A DNA stretch of 36,632 bases from Rhodospirillales bacterium (GCA_015654615.1 JAATGN010000248.1:1-36632), one strand, 5' to 3'; counted from the stretch's first letter, positions 14,699 to 24,155 are shown. The notes: a model not told the origin generated them from the letters alone. Translations and numbers: made by a program.

Positions 14699-16218
14699 GC
14701 GAGGCCGAGGTCGTCCTCAGTCTGGAAGGAATCACCAAGCGCTTCGGCCCCCTGGTCGCCAACGACGCGGTGACGCTGGACCTGCATCGCGGCGAACTGC
14801 TGGCGCTTCTGGGCGAGAACGGCGCCGGCAAGACGACGCTGATGAACATCCTGTTCGGTCATTACACCGCCGATTCCGGCCGGGTCAGCGCCTTCGGCCG
14901 CCCCTTGCCGTCCGGCCAGCCGCGCGCCGCCATCGAAGCCGGAATCGGCATGGTGCACCAGCATTTCGCCCTGGCCGGCAATCTGAGCGTCCTCGAAAAT
15001 ATCGTCGCCGGCACCGAAAGCCTGCTCCGGCTGCGCTCCGATCGCCGGAAGGCCCGGGCCAAACTGGCGGCGATCGCCGAACGTTTCGGCCTCGGGGTCG
15101 ATCCGGACGCCCGGGTCGGCGCCCTGTCGGTCGGCGAACGCCAGCGTGTCGAGATTCTGAAATCGCTCTACCGCGACGCCCGCATCCTGATCCTCGACGA
15201 ACCCACCGCCGTGCTGACCCATCAGGAGGCCGAAAAGCTTTACGGGACGCTGCGCGCCATGGCGGCGAAGGGTCTTTCGCTGATTTTCATTTCGCACAAG
15301 CTGCATGAGGTGCTGGCCGCCGCCGATCGCGTCGTGGTCCTGCGCGGCGGCAAGGTGGTGGCCGAACGGCGCGCCGCCGCGACGAGCAAGGACGAACTGG
15401 CCGAATTGATGATCGGCCGGCGGGTGGCGCGGCCGGTTCGCGATGCGCAGACGCCGGGACCGGTGGTGATGCGGGCCGCCGCCGTCGATGTCGTGGCGGG
15501 CGGCGCCAGGCGGCTCTCCGATATTTCCTTCGCGCTGCGGGCCGGCGAGACGCTGGGCATCGTCGGCGTCGCCGGCAATGGGCAGGCCGCGCTGGGCGAC
15601 CTGGTGTCCGGGCTGAGCCCTCCCACGGCCGGCCGCCTCGAACTCTTCGGCCAAGCCGTCACCCGTCCCAGTCCACGCCGTTTCGTCGCGGCAGGCATCG
15701 GCCGCATCCCCGAAGACCGCAACGCCAACGGCGCGGTGGCCGAGATGTCCGTCTGGGAGAATGCCGTCCTCGAACGCATCCGCTCGCCCCGATTCTCGGT
15801 GGCCGGCCTGGTCAGGCGGGGGGCGGGCCGGGCCTTCGCCCAGGCCATCATCGCGCGCTTCGATGTGCGCGGCGGCGGGCCCGACACGCCGATTCGCCTG
15901 TTGTCCGGCGGCAATATGCAGAAGCTGATCCTCGGCCGCAGCCTTGAAACGGCGCCCCGCATCCTGATCGCCGCCCAGCCCACCCGCGGCCTCGACGAGG
16001 GCGCCGTGGCGGCGATCCACGCCGAGATCCTGGCGGCGCGGCGCGGCGGAACGGCGGTCCTGCTGATCTCGGAGGATCTCGACGAAATCCTCGCACTGGC
16101 CGACCGCGTCCAGGCCATCGTCAAAGGGCGCCTGTCGCCGGACATTCCCATCGCCGCGGCCTCGCCGCGACGCCTCGGACTGATGATGGCCGGAGAGTGG
16201 ACGGAGGAGGTACGCTGA
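14695..16218 (+). CDS. ABC transporter ATP-binding protein, BMP/nucleoside type
   Basis: A 507-residue protein with two fused ATPase domains, as in sugar and nucleoside importers. Domain 1 (about 1-240) has Walker A GENGAGKTT, the signature SVGERQRVEIL and Walker B ILILDEPT. Domain 2 (about 260-507) has a degenerate Walker A (GVAGNGQAALG), an intact LSGGNMQK signature and a changed Walker B (ILIAAQPTRGLD), the usual asymmetry for this family. ATGA overlaps with the amidase before it and the permease after it indicate translational coupling. Confidence 0.92.
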   Translation: MSEAEVVLSLEGITKRFGPLVANDAVTLDLHRGELLALLGENGAGKTTLMNILFGHYTADSGRVSAFGRPLPSGQPRAAIEAGIGMVHQHFALAGNLSVLENIVAGTESLLRLRSDRRKARAKLAAIAERFGLGVDPDARVGALSVGERQRVEILKSLYRDARILILDEPTAVLTHQEAEKLYGTLRAMAAKGLSLIFISHKLHEVLAAADRVVVLRGGKVVAERRAAATSKDELAELMIGRRVARPVRDAQTPGPVVMRAAAVDVVAGGARRLSDISFALRAGETLGIVGVAGNGQAALGDLVSGLSPPTAGRLELFGQAVTRPSPRRFVAAGIGRIPEDRNANGAVAEMSVWENAVLERIRSPRFSVAGLVRRGAGRAFAQAIIARFDVRGGGPDTPIRLLSGGNMQKLILGRSLETAPRILIAAQPTRGLDEGAVAAIHAEILAARRGGTAVLLISEDLDEILALADRVQAIVKGRLSPDIPIAAASPRRLGLMMAGEWTEEVR

Positions 16219-17267
16219 TGCGCCTGGAGCGGCGGTCCGATATTTCTCTCGCCCTGGCCCTGTCGGCGCCGGTCGGCGCCGTCGTCGTCTCCCTGGCCCT
16301 GGCCGGCATCCTGATCGCCGCCGCCGGAGCGCCGGTTTTCGAGGCCTATCACCGCCTGTTCATCGGCGCCTTCGGCTCGCGACTGGCCATCACCGAGACC
16401 TTGACCCGCGCCACGCCGCTGATCCTCACCGGTCTCGCCGCGGCGGTCGCCTTCCGGGCCCGCTTGTGGAACATCGGCGCCGAAGGCCAGTTCGCCGTCG
16501 GCGCCCTGGCGGCGGCGGCGCTCGGCTCCGAGGGCGGCCTGCCTCTCCCGGCCGCGGCGCTGATTCCGGTGCTGCTGATCGCCGGCGCCATCGCCGGGGC
16601 GATTCTATTGCTCGTCCCGTTGCTGTTCCGGCTGCGTTTCGGCGTCGACGAAGTGGTCACCACGCTGCTGCTCAATTTCATAGCCCTCCTCTTCGTGTCG
16701 ATGATGATCGAAGGTCCGCTGAAGGATCCCCTCGCCTTCGGCTGGCCGCAGTCGGTGCCGATCGTCGGCGAGGCCGTCTTGCCGAAACTGGTGCTCCGCT
16801 CGCGATTGCATGTCGGGCTGCCGATCGGCATCGGCCTGGCGCTGCTCGCCTGGATCGTCCAGGCCCGCACCGCGTTCGGCCTGGAAAGCCGCGCCGCCGG
16901 GCTCAATCCGCGCGCCGCGACCTTCGCCGGCGTGTCGCTGAGACGCATCCTGATCACCGTCGCCTGCCTCTCCGGCGGATTGGCCGGACTGGCCGGAGCG
17001 ATCGAGGTCATGGGGGTCAAAGGCTATGTCACCACCGATCTTTCGCCCGGCTTCGGCTATACCGGAATCGTCGTCGCCATGCTGGCCGCATTGCATCCTC
17101 TCGGCGTCGTCCTGTCCGCCCTCTTCGTCGCCACCCTGTTCGTCGGGGCCGACGGCATGAGCCGGGCCCTCGGTGTTCCCAGCTTCATCGCCGACGTCAT
17201 CGTCTCGCTGTCGCTGCTCACCATGCTGGTGGCCCTGCTGTTCTCCAACTACCGGATTCGCCGCTGA
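16218..17267 (+). CDS. ABC transporter permease, BMP/nucleoside type (first)
   Basis: A 349-residue inner-membrane permease with about ten hydrophobic segments. The family landmark RLWNIGAEGQFAVGAL (residues 80-95) is clear, as is GVDEVVTTLLLNFIALL. It forms the channel with the next permease. GGAGG lies 7 nt before ATG 16218. It overlaps the ATPase stop and the next start by one base each. Confidence 0.92.
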   Translation: MRLERRSDISLALALSAPVGAVVVSLALAGILIAAAGAPVFEAYHRLFIGAFGSRLAITETLTRATPLILTGLAAAVAFRARLWNIGAEGQFAVGALAAAALGSEGGLPLPAAALIPVLLIAGAIAGAILLLVPLLFRLRFGVDEVVTTLLLNFIALLFVSMMIEGPLKDPLAFGWPQSVPIVGEAVLPKLVLRSRLHVGLPIGIGLALLAWIVQARTAFGLESRAAGLNPRAATFAGVSLRRILITVACLSGGLAGLAGAIEVMGVKGYVTTDLSPGFGYTGIVVAMLAALHPLGVVLSALFVATLFVGADGMSRALGVPSFIADVIVSLSLLTMLVALLFSNYRIRR

Positions 17268-18208
17268 TGGACGCGCTCCACATCTTCCTGTCGGTCGGCC
17301 TGTGGGCGGCGGTCCTGCGCATCGCCACGCCGCTGATCTTCGGAACCCTGGGCGCCCTGGTCTCGGAGCGGGCCGGCGTGCTCAACCTCGGCATCGAAGG
17401 CATCATGACCTTCGGCGCGATGATCGGCTGGCTCACCGTCTATCACGGCGGCGATCTCTGGCTCGGCCTGCTGTCCGCCGCCGTCGGCGGCGGCGCCTTC
17501 GGCATCCTGCACGCCGTGCTCACGGTGCCGCTCGGCCTGTCGCAGCATGTCACCGGACTGGGCATCACGCTGTTCGCCTCCAGCCTCGCCTATTTCATCT
17601 TCCGGCTCAGCGTTCCGGTCTCCGGCACGCCGCCGACCATCGTCCCCTTCCAGGTCCTCCACATCCCCGGCCTGTCCGACCTGCCCTTCGTCGGCGCGGC
17701 GATCTTCAGCCAGACGGCGCCGACCTATCTGGCCGTCGTCCTCGCCCTGGTCATGGCCTACGTCCTGGCCCGCACGCCGCTCGGCCTGGCGATCCGCATC
17801 GTCGGGGAAAATCCGCATGCCGCCGAGGCGCAAGGCCTCGACCCGATCGCCTTGCGGATCGGCGCCGTGGTCTTCGGCAGCGCCCTGATGGGCATGGGCG
17901 GGGCCTTCCTGACGCTGTCGGCCTTCAACAGCTTCTTCCCGACGATGATCCAGGGGCGCGGCTGGGTGTCGATCGCCCTGGTGGTCTTCGCCTCCTGGCG
18001 CCCCGAACGGGCCCTGCTGGGCGCGCTGCTTTTCGCGCTGTTCGACGCCTATCAGCTGCGCCTGCAGCAGATCGTCGGCAAGGCCGTGCCCTATCAGGTG
18101 TTCCTGATGATTCCCTATCTGATGTCGATCGCCGCCCTGCTGGTCATGGCCCGCCGGGCCCGCGTCCCGCAGGCGCTGATGCAGCCCTTCCGGCGGGGCG
18201 AACGGTAA
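17267..18208 (+). CDS. ABC transporter permease, BMP/nucleoside type (second)
   Basis: A 313-residue permease, the usual partner of the previous one. It shows the landmark SERAGVLNLGIEGIMTFGA and GENPHAAEAQGLDP near the cytoplasmic coupling loop. Its start shares one base with the preceding stop (TGATG). It closes the importer operon; the vapB-like gene starts 68 nt later and has its own operator-like dyad. Confidence 0.92.
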   Translation: MDALHIFLSVGLWAAVLRIATPLIFGTLGALVSERAGVLNLGIEGIMTFGAMIGWLTVYHGGDLWLGLLSAAVGGGAFGILHAVLTVPLGLSQHVTGLGITLFASSLAYFIFRLSVPVSGTPPTIVPFQVLHIPGLSDLPFVGAAIFSQTAPTYLAVVLALVMAYVLARTPLGLAIRIVGENPHAAEAQGLDPIALRIGAVVFGSALMGMGGAFLTLSAFNSFFPTMIQGRGWVSIALVVFASWRPERALLGALLFALFDAYQLRLQQIVGKAVPYQVFLMIPYLMSIAALLVMARRARVPQALMQPFRRGER

Positions 18209-18237
18209 CCCTGGCGAAAGTGGGCGGGATGCAGTAT

Positions 18238-18265
18238 GTAATACCTGTTGCCAAACCAGTATTAC
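18238..18265. promoter_or_regulatory. Inverted repeat upstream of vapB
   Basis: GTAATAC (18238-18244) and GTATTAC (18259-18265) are perfect arms 14 nt apart, ending 11 nt before the antitoxin ATG. VapB antitoxins repress their own operons by binding such dyads, so this is the likely autoregulatory operator. Confidence 0.55.
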
Positions 18266-18276
18266 CGGAGCAAAAA

Positions 18277-18510
18277 ATGACCACGACAGTCACCAGCAAG
18301 GGGCAGGTCACCATCCCCAAGCCAATGCGCGACCGGCTTGGGATCGTGCCCGGAAGCGCGGTCGCGTTCGAACTGGCGGCGGATGGGCGTGTCGTTCTGG
18401 TCAAGGTCGATGCCGCCCCCCCGGCGAACCGTTTCGCCGCTTTGCGCGGCAGGGCCGGCGCCGGGCTCAGTACCGACGAGATCATGGCGCTGACCCGCGG
18501 CGAGGATTGA
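18277..18510 (+). CDS. vapB: AbrB-type antitoxin (VapB)
   Basis: A 77-residue SpoVT/AbrB-fold protein: TVTSKGQVTIPKPMRDRLGI then PGSAVAFEL is the DNA-binding beta domain. The C-terminal tail (RFAALRGRAG, then LSTDEIMALTRGED) would bind and block the PIN toxin encoded directly after it. The stop codon abuts the toxin's GTG start. ATG 18277 has CGGAG upstream. Confidence 0.88.
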   Translation: MTTTVTSKGQVTIPKPMRDRLGIVPGSAVAFELAADGRVVLVKVDAAPPANRFAALRGRAGAGLSTDEIMALTRGED

Positions 18511-18915
18511 GTGATCCTGGTCGATACCAACGTCCTGCTGGACCTCGTCACCGACGATCCGGTCTGGGCGGACTGGTCGATCCGGCAACTGGATGCCGCC
18601 GCGCTCAAAGGACCTCTCGCCATCAATGGCGTGGTCTACGCCGAACTGTCGGTGCGCTTCGAGCGGATCGAAGCGCTCGACGCGCTGTTGGACGATAGCG
18701 GCATCCGCTTGGAAAAAATCCCCCGCGCCGCGCTCTTCTTGGCCGGCAAGGTCTTTCGGCGCTACCGGGCCGCCGGCGGACTCCGCAATGGCGTCCTGCC
18801 TGATTTCTTTATCGGCGCGCATGCCGCCGTGGCCGGCCTGCCGCTCCTGACGCGCGATGTCCAGCGCTACCGGACCTATTTTCCGTCCCTCGGCCTGCTC
18901 GCCCCCCGGACATAG
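18511..18915 (+). CDS. vapC: PIN-domain ribonuclease toxin (VapC)
   Basis: A 134-residue PIN-domain protein. The metal-binding acids are visible: Asp5 in VDTNVLLD, the Glu of VVYAELSV, the Asp of LPDFFIGAHAA, and the Asp of LLTRDVQRYRTYF. VapC toxins cleave RNA, often initiator tRNA or rRNA. The GTG start immediately follows the vapB stop, giving the standard two-gene operon. All acidic residues are present, so it looks intact. Confidence 0.9.
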   Translation: MILVDTNVLLDLVTDDPVWADWSIRQLDAAALKGPLAINGVVYAELSVRFERIEALDALLDDSGIRLEKIPRAALFLAGKVFRRYRAAGGLRNGVLPDFFIGAHAAVAGLPLLTRDVQRYRTYFPSLGLLAPRT

Positions 18916-19091
18916 CAGGATCAGTTCGAACACAAGGCAGAACGGCGAGCTCCGGCCAGGAGCGGCGCCGACTTGACCGAGCGCGGGAAGAGGCGGAAAA
19001 AGGCGAGGCGTCGAACTCTTCGCCGGAACCGCGGTTTGCGATGTCCGCAGGGGGCCTGGTTCCCATCGGCGTGCAAGCTTCGAAAGCGGAT

Positions 19092-22000
19092 ATGATGATC
19101 TTTCACGCCGACCTGCATGTGCATTCGAAATATTCCCGCGCCACCAGCCGGGACCTCGACCTGGAGCATCTCGCCTGGTGGGCGGCGCGGAAGGGCATCG
19201 CCGTGGTCGCCACCGGCGATTGCGTGCATCCGGCCTGGCGGGCCGAGCTCCGCGACAAGCTCGTGCCCGACGGCGGCGGGCTGTTCCGGCTGAAGCCCGA
19301 GATCGAGGCGGAGGTGGCGAAGACCCTGCCGCCCATCTGCCAGCGGCCGGTGCGCTTCATGCTCTCCACGGAAATCTCGACCATCTACAAGAAGGGCGAC
19401 AAGACCCGGAAGGTCCATCACCTGATCTATGCGCCCGATCTCGACACCGCCGACCGGCTGGCGGTGCGGCTCGCCCGGGTCGGCAACATCGCGTCCGACG
19501 GGCGGCCGATCCTCGGACTCGATTCGCGCGACCTGCTGGAGGTCGCCCTCGACTCGGGGCCGGACTCCTATCTGGTGCCGGCCCATATCTGGACGCCGTG
19601 GTTCGCCGTGCTCGGCTCGCAGTCCGGCTTCGACTCGATCGCCGAATGCTATGGGGACCTCGCCCACCACATCTTCGCGGCCGAGACCGGGCTTTCCTCC
19701 GACCCGGCGATGAACTGGCGGGTCTCGTCCCTCGACCGCTACCGGCTGATCTCCAATTCCGACGCCCATTCCCCGGGCAAGCTGGGCCGCGAGGCGACCC
19801 GATTCTCCTGCGCGCCCGACTATTTCGCCATCCGCCGGGCGCTGGAGACCGGCGACGGCTATCACGGCACGGTCGAGTTTTTCCCCGAGGAGGGCAAGTA
19901 TCACCTGGACGGGCACCGCGCCTGCGAGGTGCGGCTCGACCCGAAGGAGACGATGGCCCTGGACGGCCGCTGTCCGGTTTGCGGCCGTCCCGTCACCGTC
20001 GGCGTGGCGCATCGGGTGGAGATGCTGGCCGACCGCGACGCGGCGCAAGCCTTGCCGCCATCGACCGCCGGCGCGGTCGACAGCCTGGTCCCCCTGCCCG
20101 AGATCCTGTCGGAGATCATCCGCAGCGGCGTTGCCTCGCAAGCGGTGTCGCGGGCCTACGACCGCGCCACCGCGGCGCTCGGTCCGGAGCTTTCCGTGCT
20201 CGGCGAGGTGCCGATCGAGGATATCGCCCGGGCCGATCCGCTGCTCGGCGAGGCCGTGGCGCGGCTGCGGTCCGGCGCGGTGATCCGGCAGGCCGGTTAT
20301 GACGGCGAATATGGCGTGATCCGCCTGTTCGAGGACGGCGAACTCGACCGCTTCACCAAGGGGGACCTGCTGTTCGACGCACCGGCGGCGCGGCCGCGGC
20401 GGCGCGCCCCGCGCGCCGCGCCGCAACAGGAGGCGGCGACCGCCCCGGCGCCGCTCCTCGCGGTGGCGACGCCGTCCGGCCGCACGGGCATCCTCGCCGC
20501 CCTCGACGCCGACCAGGCCGGCGCGGCCGAACTGATCGACGGGCCGCTGGCGGTCATCGCCGGCCCCGGCTCGGGCAAGACACGCATGCTGACCCACCGG
20601 ATCGCCCATCTCGTCGTCGAGCGCGGCGTGCCGGCCGCCGCCTGCCTCGCCGTCACCTTCACCCGCCGCGCCACCGAGGAACTGGCGGCGCGGCTTGCCG
20701 CCCTGTTGCCCAGGCAAGGGCGGAACTGCGCGGTGCACAGCTTCCATTCGCTGGGCCTCGCCATGCTGCGGGCGCATGGCGAGGCGCTCGGCCTCGCCCC
20801 CGGCTTCCGCATCGCCGACGAGGCCGAGCGGCAGGCCATGCTGGCCGCCGCCCTCGATGTTTCCGAAAGCCGGGCCGGACGGCTGATCAAGGCCGTCTCC
20901 GTGCTGAAACGAACCGGCGCCGCCGGGGAAGGCGAGGAACGCGACGCCCTCGCGACGCTCGCCCGGCTGGGACGGGAACAGGCCTGGGTCGATTTCGACG
21001 ATCTGGTCGGGCTCGCCGTCGAACTGCTGGAGCGGGACGCCGCGGTCGCGGCGCTGTGGCGGGACCGCTTCGCCCATATCCTGGCCGACGAATTCCAGGA
21101 TATCGACGAGCGGCAATACCGCCTGCTGCGCCTTCTCGCCGGCCGCGACGGCAATCTTTGCGTCATCGGCGACCCCGACCAGGCGATCTACGGTTTCCGC
21201 GGCGCCGATGCGACCTGTTTCGAGCGTTTCGCCCGGGATTTCCCGCACAGCCGGACGGTCAGGCTCGGCCGCAACTACCGCTCCAGCGGCACCATCGTCA
21301 CCGGTTCCGCCGCCCTCGTCGGCCGGCCGGCCGCCGACGACATCATCAGGCCGATGGGCGAGCCCATCGCGCTCCACACCGCATCCGTCGAAACCGAAGA
21401 GGCGGACTTCGTCGCCGCCACCATCGCGGATCTCATGGGCGGCCACGACATGCTCGCCGCCCACAAGGGCACGGCCGGCGACGGCGCGCCGCTCGGCTTC
21501 GCCGATTTCGCCGTCCTCTACCGCACCGACGGGCAATCGGCGATGCTGCGGGAGGCCTTCGATCGAGCCGGCATCCCCTTTAAAAAAAGCACGCCGGCGC
21601 CCATCGCCGGCCATGCCGGCGTCGTGGCGATGCTCGCGGCGCTGCAGGACCGCGAGGCGGCCGGCGATCTGCCGGCGCGCCTGTCCGCCGCCGCCGAGGT
21701 ACTGCGAGGCCAGGGCGGGGTGGATGCGGCGACGCTCGCCGAGGCGAAGGGCTGGCTGTCGACGCTGGCCGTTTCCGAAACCGTCATGGGCGACGAAAGC
21801 CGGCTGCGTGAGCAGGTGGCGCTCGCCACCGAGGCCGATTTCCGCGACGCGCGGGCCGACCGGGTGTCGCTGATGACCATGCACGCCGCCAAGGGACTGG
21901 AATTTTCCGTCGTCTTCGTGGTCGGCCTGGAAGACGGGCTGACGCCTTTCTCCTTTCCGGACGCGGCGAAGGACGACGCGGCGGCGGTCGAGGAGCGGCG

Positions 22001-22190
22001 GCTGTTCTACGTCGCCATGACCCGCGCCAAGGACCGATTGTTCCTGACCCGCGCGGCGGAACGGTTCTGGCGCGGCAAGCCGCGCACGCTGCCGCCGTCG
22101 CCCTTCCTGGGCGACATTCCCCAGACGCTGACCACGCGCCACGCCGTGGCCGGCCGGAAGCGGCGACCACGGCAATACAACCTGTTCTGA
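19092..22190 (+). CDS. EndoQ-like PHP domain fused to UvrD-type helicase
   Basis: A 1032-residue two-part protein. Residues 1 to about 330 are a PHP metallo-phosphoesterase of the endonuclease Q type: HADLHVHSKYSRATS at 5-19, GDCVHPAW, PAHIWTPWF, GFDSIAECYGD, ETGLSSDPAMNW and SNSDAHSPGKLGREA, then a CPVCGRP zinc-finger remnant. After a basic linker comes a full SF1A helicase: Walker A GPGSGKT near 491-499, TFTRRATEEL, LADEFQDID, GDPDQAIYGFRGAD, NYRSSGTIV, MTMHAAKGLEF and YVAMTRAKDR. EndoQ nicks DNA at deaminated bases, so the fusion may nick and then unwind damaged DNA. ATG 19092 sits where the PHP fold begins; ATG 19041 would add 17 residues. Confidence 0.85.
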   Translation: MMIFHADLHVHSKYSRATSRDLDLEHLAWWAARKGIAVVATGDCVHPAWRAELRDKLVPDGGGLFRLKPEIEAEVAKTLPPICQRPVRFMLSTEISTIYKKGDKTRKVHHLIYAPDLDTADRLAVRLARVGNIASDGRPILGLDSRDLLEVALDSGPDSYLVPAHIWTPWFAVLGSQSGFDSIAECYGDLAHHIFAAETGLSSDPAMNWRVSSLDRYRLISNSDAHSPGKLGREATRFSCAPDYFAIRRALETGDGYHGTVEFFPEEGKYHLDGHRACEVRLDPKETMALDGRCPVCGRPVTVGVAHRVEMLADRDAAQALPPSTAGAVDSLVPLPEILSEIIRSGVASQAVSRAYDRATAALGPELSVLGEVPIEDIARADPLLGEAVARLRSGAVIRQAGYDGEYGVIRLFEDGELDRFTKGDLLFDAPAARPRRRAPRAAPQQEAATAPAPLLAVATPSGRTGILAALDADQAGAAELIDGPLAVIAGPGSGKTRMLTHRIAHLVVERGVPAAACLAVTFTRRATEELAARLAALLPRQGRNCAVHSFHSLGLAMLRAHGEALGLAPGFRIADEAERQAMLAAALDVSESRAGRLIKAVSVLKRTGAAGEGEERDALATLARLGREQAWVDFDDLVGLAVELLERDAAVAALWRDRFAHILADEFQDIDERQYRLLRLLAGRDGNLCVIGDPDQAIYGFRGADATCFERFARDFPHSRTVRLGRNYRSSGTIVTGSAALVGRPAADDIIRPMGEPIALHTASVETEEADFVAATIADLMGGHDMLAAHKGTAGDGAPLGFADFAVLYRTDGQSAMLREAFDRAGIPFKKSTPAPIAGHAGVVAMLAALQDREAAGDLPARLSAAAEVLRGQGGVDAATLAEAKGWLSTLAVSETVMGDESRLREQVALATEADFRDARADRVSLMTMHAAKGLEFSVVFVVGLEDGLTPFSFPDAAKDDAAAVEERRLFYVAMTRAKDRLFLTRAAERFWRGKPRTLPPSPFLGDIPQTLTTRHAVAGRKRRPRQYNLF

Positions 22191-22462
22191 AGCCGGGACG
22201 AGGATCGGCGCCGCGCGGGCAGCCGGACCAGGAATTTTGCGGACCTCAGAGGATCGGGTTGGGAAGCGACTTGGACGAGATGCGTGCGAGCCATTCTCCG
22301 GGCATCCTGATGCTCGACCAGATGCTGCCCGCCGTCCCATCACGAAAATGCCCAGCGCCAGGCATGCGACAACGATGAATAGCCATTTCGGCTATTTGAC
22401 CTTTCGCTGGACACGGCAAAGCAGCAACTGTGGCGCACAGCGCGTGTACAGGGGATAAGCGC

Positions 22463-23740
22463 TTATTTGCCTGAAGACTTATTGTCTTTGAAAGACACAT
22501 CGTTGGCGACAAAGGACCAGAATGCGCCCCAACCCGAAGGTGGTATCAATATCGTTACGTCATCACCTTCGAATTTGAACTGGGGATTGGCCCCAAAATG
22601 CATGGACTTGTCTTGAACTCCCAACGGGTTGGAAACATTTGCCGACAGGAAATTGATAAAATACGTTTTTAATTTCGCCGTCAGATTAATCAGCATCACG
22701 ACCTCGTAATCCTCCACTCGCGCATCTCTCTCCGCGCTCTTGAATGAATAGGTGGCATCGATGCGAAAGGCCTTCATGCCTTCGCTTCCTTTGCGAAAGA
22801 CGTCCTCCGCTTTTCCGCGGGACACCCGATACGCCGAACTCTCGGCCCTTGACATTTTCCGCACCAGCTCACTGCCGTTCAAAATTCTATTGGTGGCCAT
22901 TTCAAGCTGAGTCTTATAGTTGGTATCTTTCTTTTCATTGGCCAGAAATTTCGCGGCATTGTTCAATTTTTTCAAATCGCTCCCGCCGGGATGGTGGCGA
23001 AAATCAGATTCCTTGCCCCCCTGATAGAGATTGCTGAATATATCAATATGAATTCCCTCAATGGAATTCAGACCATTTGTCGTCTCATCTCCAGTCATCA
23101 GCGCATATTTGTCCCGCAGGACGTCATCTTTGCTGGGAGCGGTCCGCAGAAGCGCCGATCCCTTCTTTTGATTTTTGGTCTTATTTTTCTTATGGCGCAC
23201 TCTCTCGGATAGGCGAGGCTCGTCGTAGGCGTCCTCCTCCGGCTCGTCACGCTCCATATTCCGCGCAAAAGCCTCCATATGGTGCAGCAATTCAGAAGGA
23301 AACTCATAAGTGCCATGGTCTATATTAACAAATTTATTCACAATATCTTCCGCATCCGCCCGATGATCCAGAAAATTAAAATCTATAGTCTTATCCGTCG
23401 CAATATATTTCATTACTTTTTCATAGGTATCAAGAACGATCGCGGGTTCGTCTCCGACCTCCCCGATTGGAGCCAGTTGCGCGACGAGCCCAGGGGATTT
23501 TTGACTTTTTGCCTGCATCGGAGCGGCCCATCTCGGGGCCGAATTCAGGCTCGCGCGCCGCTGCAACTGAACCAACACTTTCGGGCTGCTATTAAGGGCC
23601 GCCGACAATGAATTGAGGCCGGCACTCACCGCCTGGAGTGGATGCTGCGGACGGCTCGCCGTGCGCTGACCATTGTCTTGCGGGAGACACCGTGCCTGAG
23701 AACGACCTTCTTGCCTGGACTGGACCGATACACCGCGCAT
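22463..23740 (-). CDS. Low-GC protein with injection-system-cargo-like N-terminus
   Basis: A 425-residue protein of unknown function. Residues about 40-90 hold degenerate repeats, LSAALNSSPKVLVQLQRRA then SLNSAPRWAAPMQAKSQ, like the 'NSSP..AQ' repeats at the N-termini of DUF4157 proteins and cargo of extracellular contractile injection systems. The centre is charged, with a Lys/Asn stretch (HKKNKTKNQKK). The C-terminal 120 residues (AYRVSRGKAEDVF, YEVVMLINL, EGDDVTILIPPSG) have the cadence of ADP-ribosyltransferase-type toxin domains, but this is weak. G+C is far below the neighbours and rare codons are common, so it is probably horizontally acquired. GGAGGGG precedes the ATG. Confidence 0.6.
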   Translation of the reverse strand: MRGVSVQSRQEGRSQARCLPQDNGQRTASRPQHPLQAVSAGLNSLSAALNSSPKVLVQLQRRASLNSAPRWAAPMQAKSQKSPGLVAQLAPIGEVGDEPAIVLDTYEKVMKYIATDKTIDFNFLDHRADAEDIVNKFVNIDHGTYEFPSELLHHMEAFARNMERDEPEEDAYDEPRLSERVRHKKNKTKNQKKGSALLRTAPSKDDVLRDKYALMTGDETTNGLNSIEGIHIDIFSNLYQGGKESDFRHHPGGSDLKKLNNAAKFLANEKKDTNYKTQLEMATNRILNGSELVRKMSRAESSAYRVSRGKAEDVFRKGSEGMKAFRIDATYSFKSAERDARVEDYEVVMLINLTAKLKTYFINFLSANVSNPLGVQDKSMHFGANPQFKFEGDDVTILIPPSGWGAFWSFVANDVSFKDNKSSGK

Positions 23741-23861
23741 GTCCCCTCCCCCGGCGGAAGCCCCACCTTGATGGGCCGATTATAACTTGTAAAACAAAAT
23801 ACATACTCGCAAAAATTGTTATTGCCCCGTACCCCTCACCGCATTTCCCGGCCGATCTGCG

Positions 23862-24155
23862 GTGTCGACCGACCGGCAACGGGCCAATCCGCCGGGAGCG
23901 ACCTTGCGCCCCCTGTGTCCTGAGCAGGCCAAGGCGATCCTCAAGGATCGTGGCGCCTGGTTCCTCTTCTTGCCGCCCTACAGCCCGGATCTCAATCCAA
24001 TCGAGATGGCCTTCGCCAAGCTCAAGGCCCACCTCAGACGTATCAAGGCGCGAACCATCGACGCCCTCTGGAAGGCCGTCGGGGACATCTGCGATCTCTA
24101 TTCACCAGACGAATGCTGGAATTACCTCAAAGCCGCAGGATATGCGTCAGACTAG
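23862..24155 (+). pseudogene. IS630-family transposase, C-terminal fragment
   Basis: Only the last third of an IS630/Tc1-type DDE transposase remains: [20 protein letters not shown] carries the third catalytic acid, Glu of NPIE, followed by the usual [17 protein letters not shown] ending. The first two acids and the N-terminal HTH are missing, so it cannot act. The recognisable similarity begins near 23919. The stop codon overlaps the dispersed repeat at 24153. Confidence 0.8.

Noticed and set aside
22378-22396. AATAGCC/GGCTATT hairpin as terminator of the low-GC gene
   Set aside because: It has no T-run on the minus strand and a 7-bp stem alone is weak evidence.
22463-22850. Firm ADP-ribosyltransferase assignment for the low-GC protein
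   Set aside because: Only a loose pattern is seen and the catalytic R/S/E triad cannot be placed with confidence.
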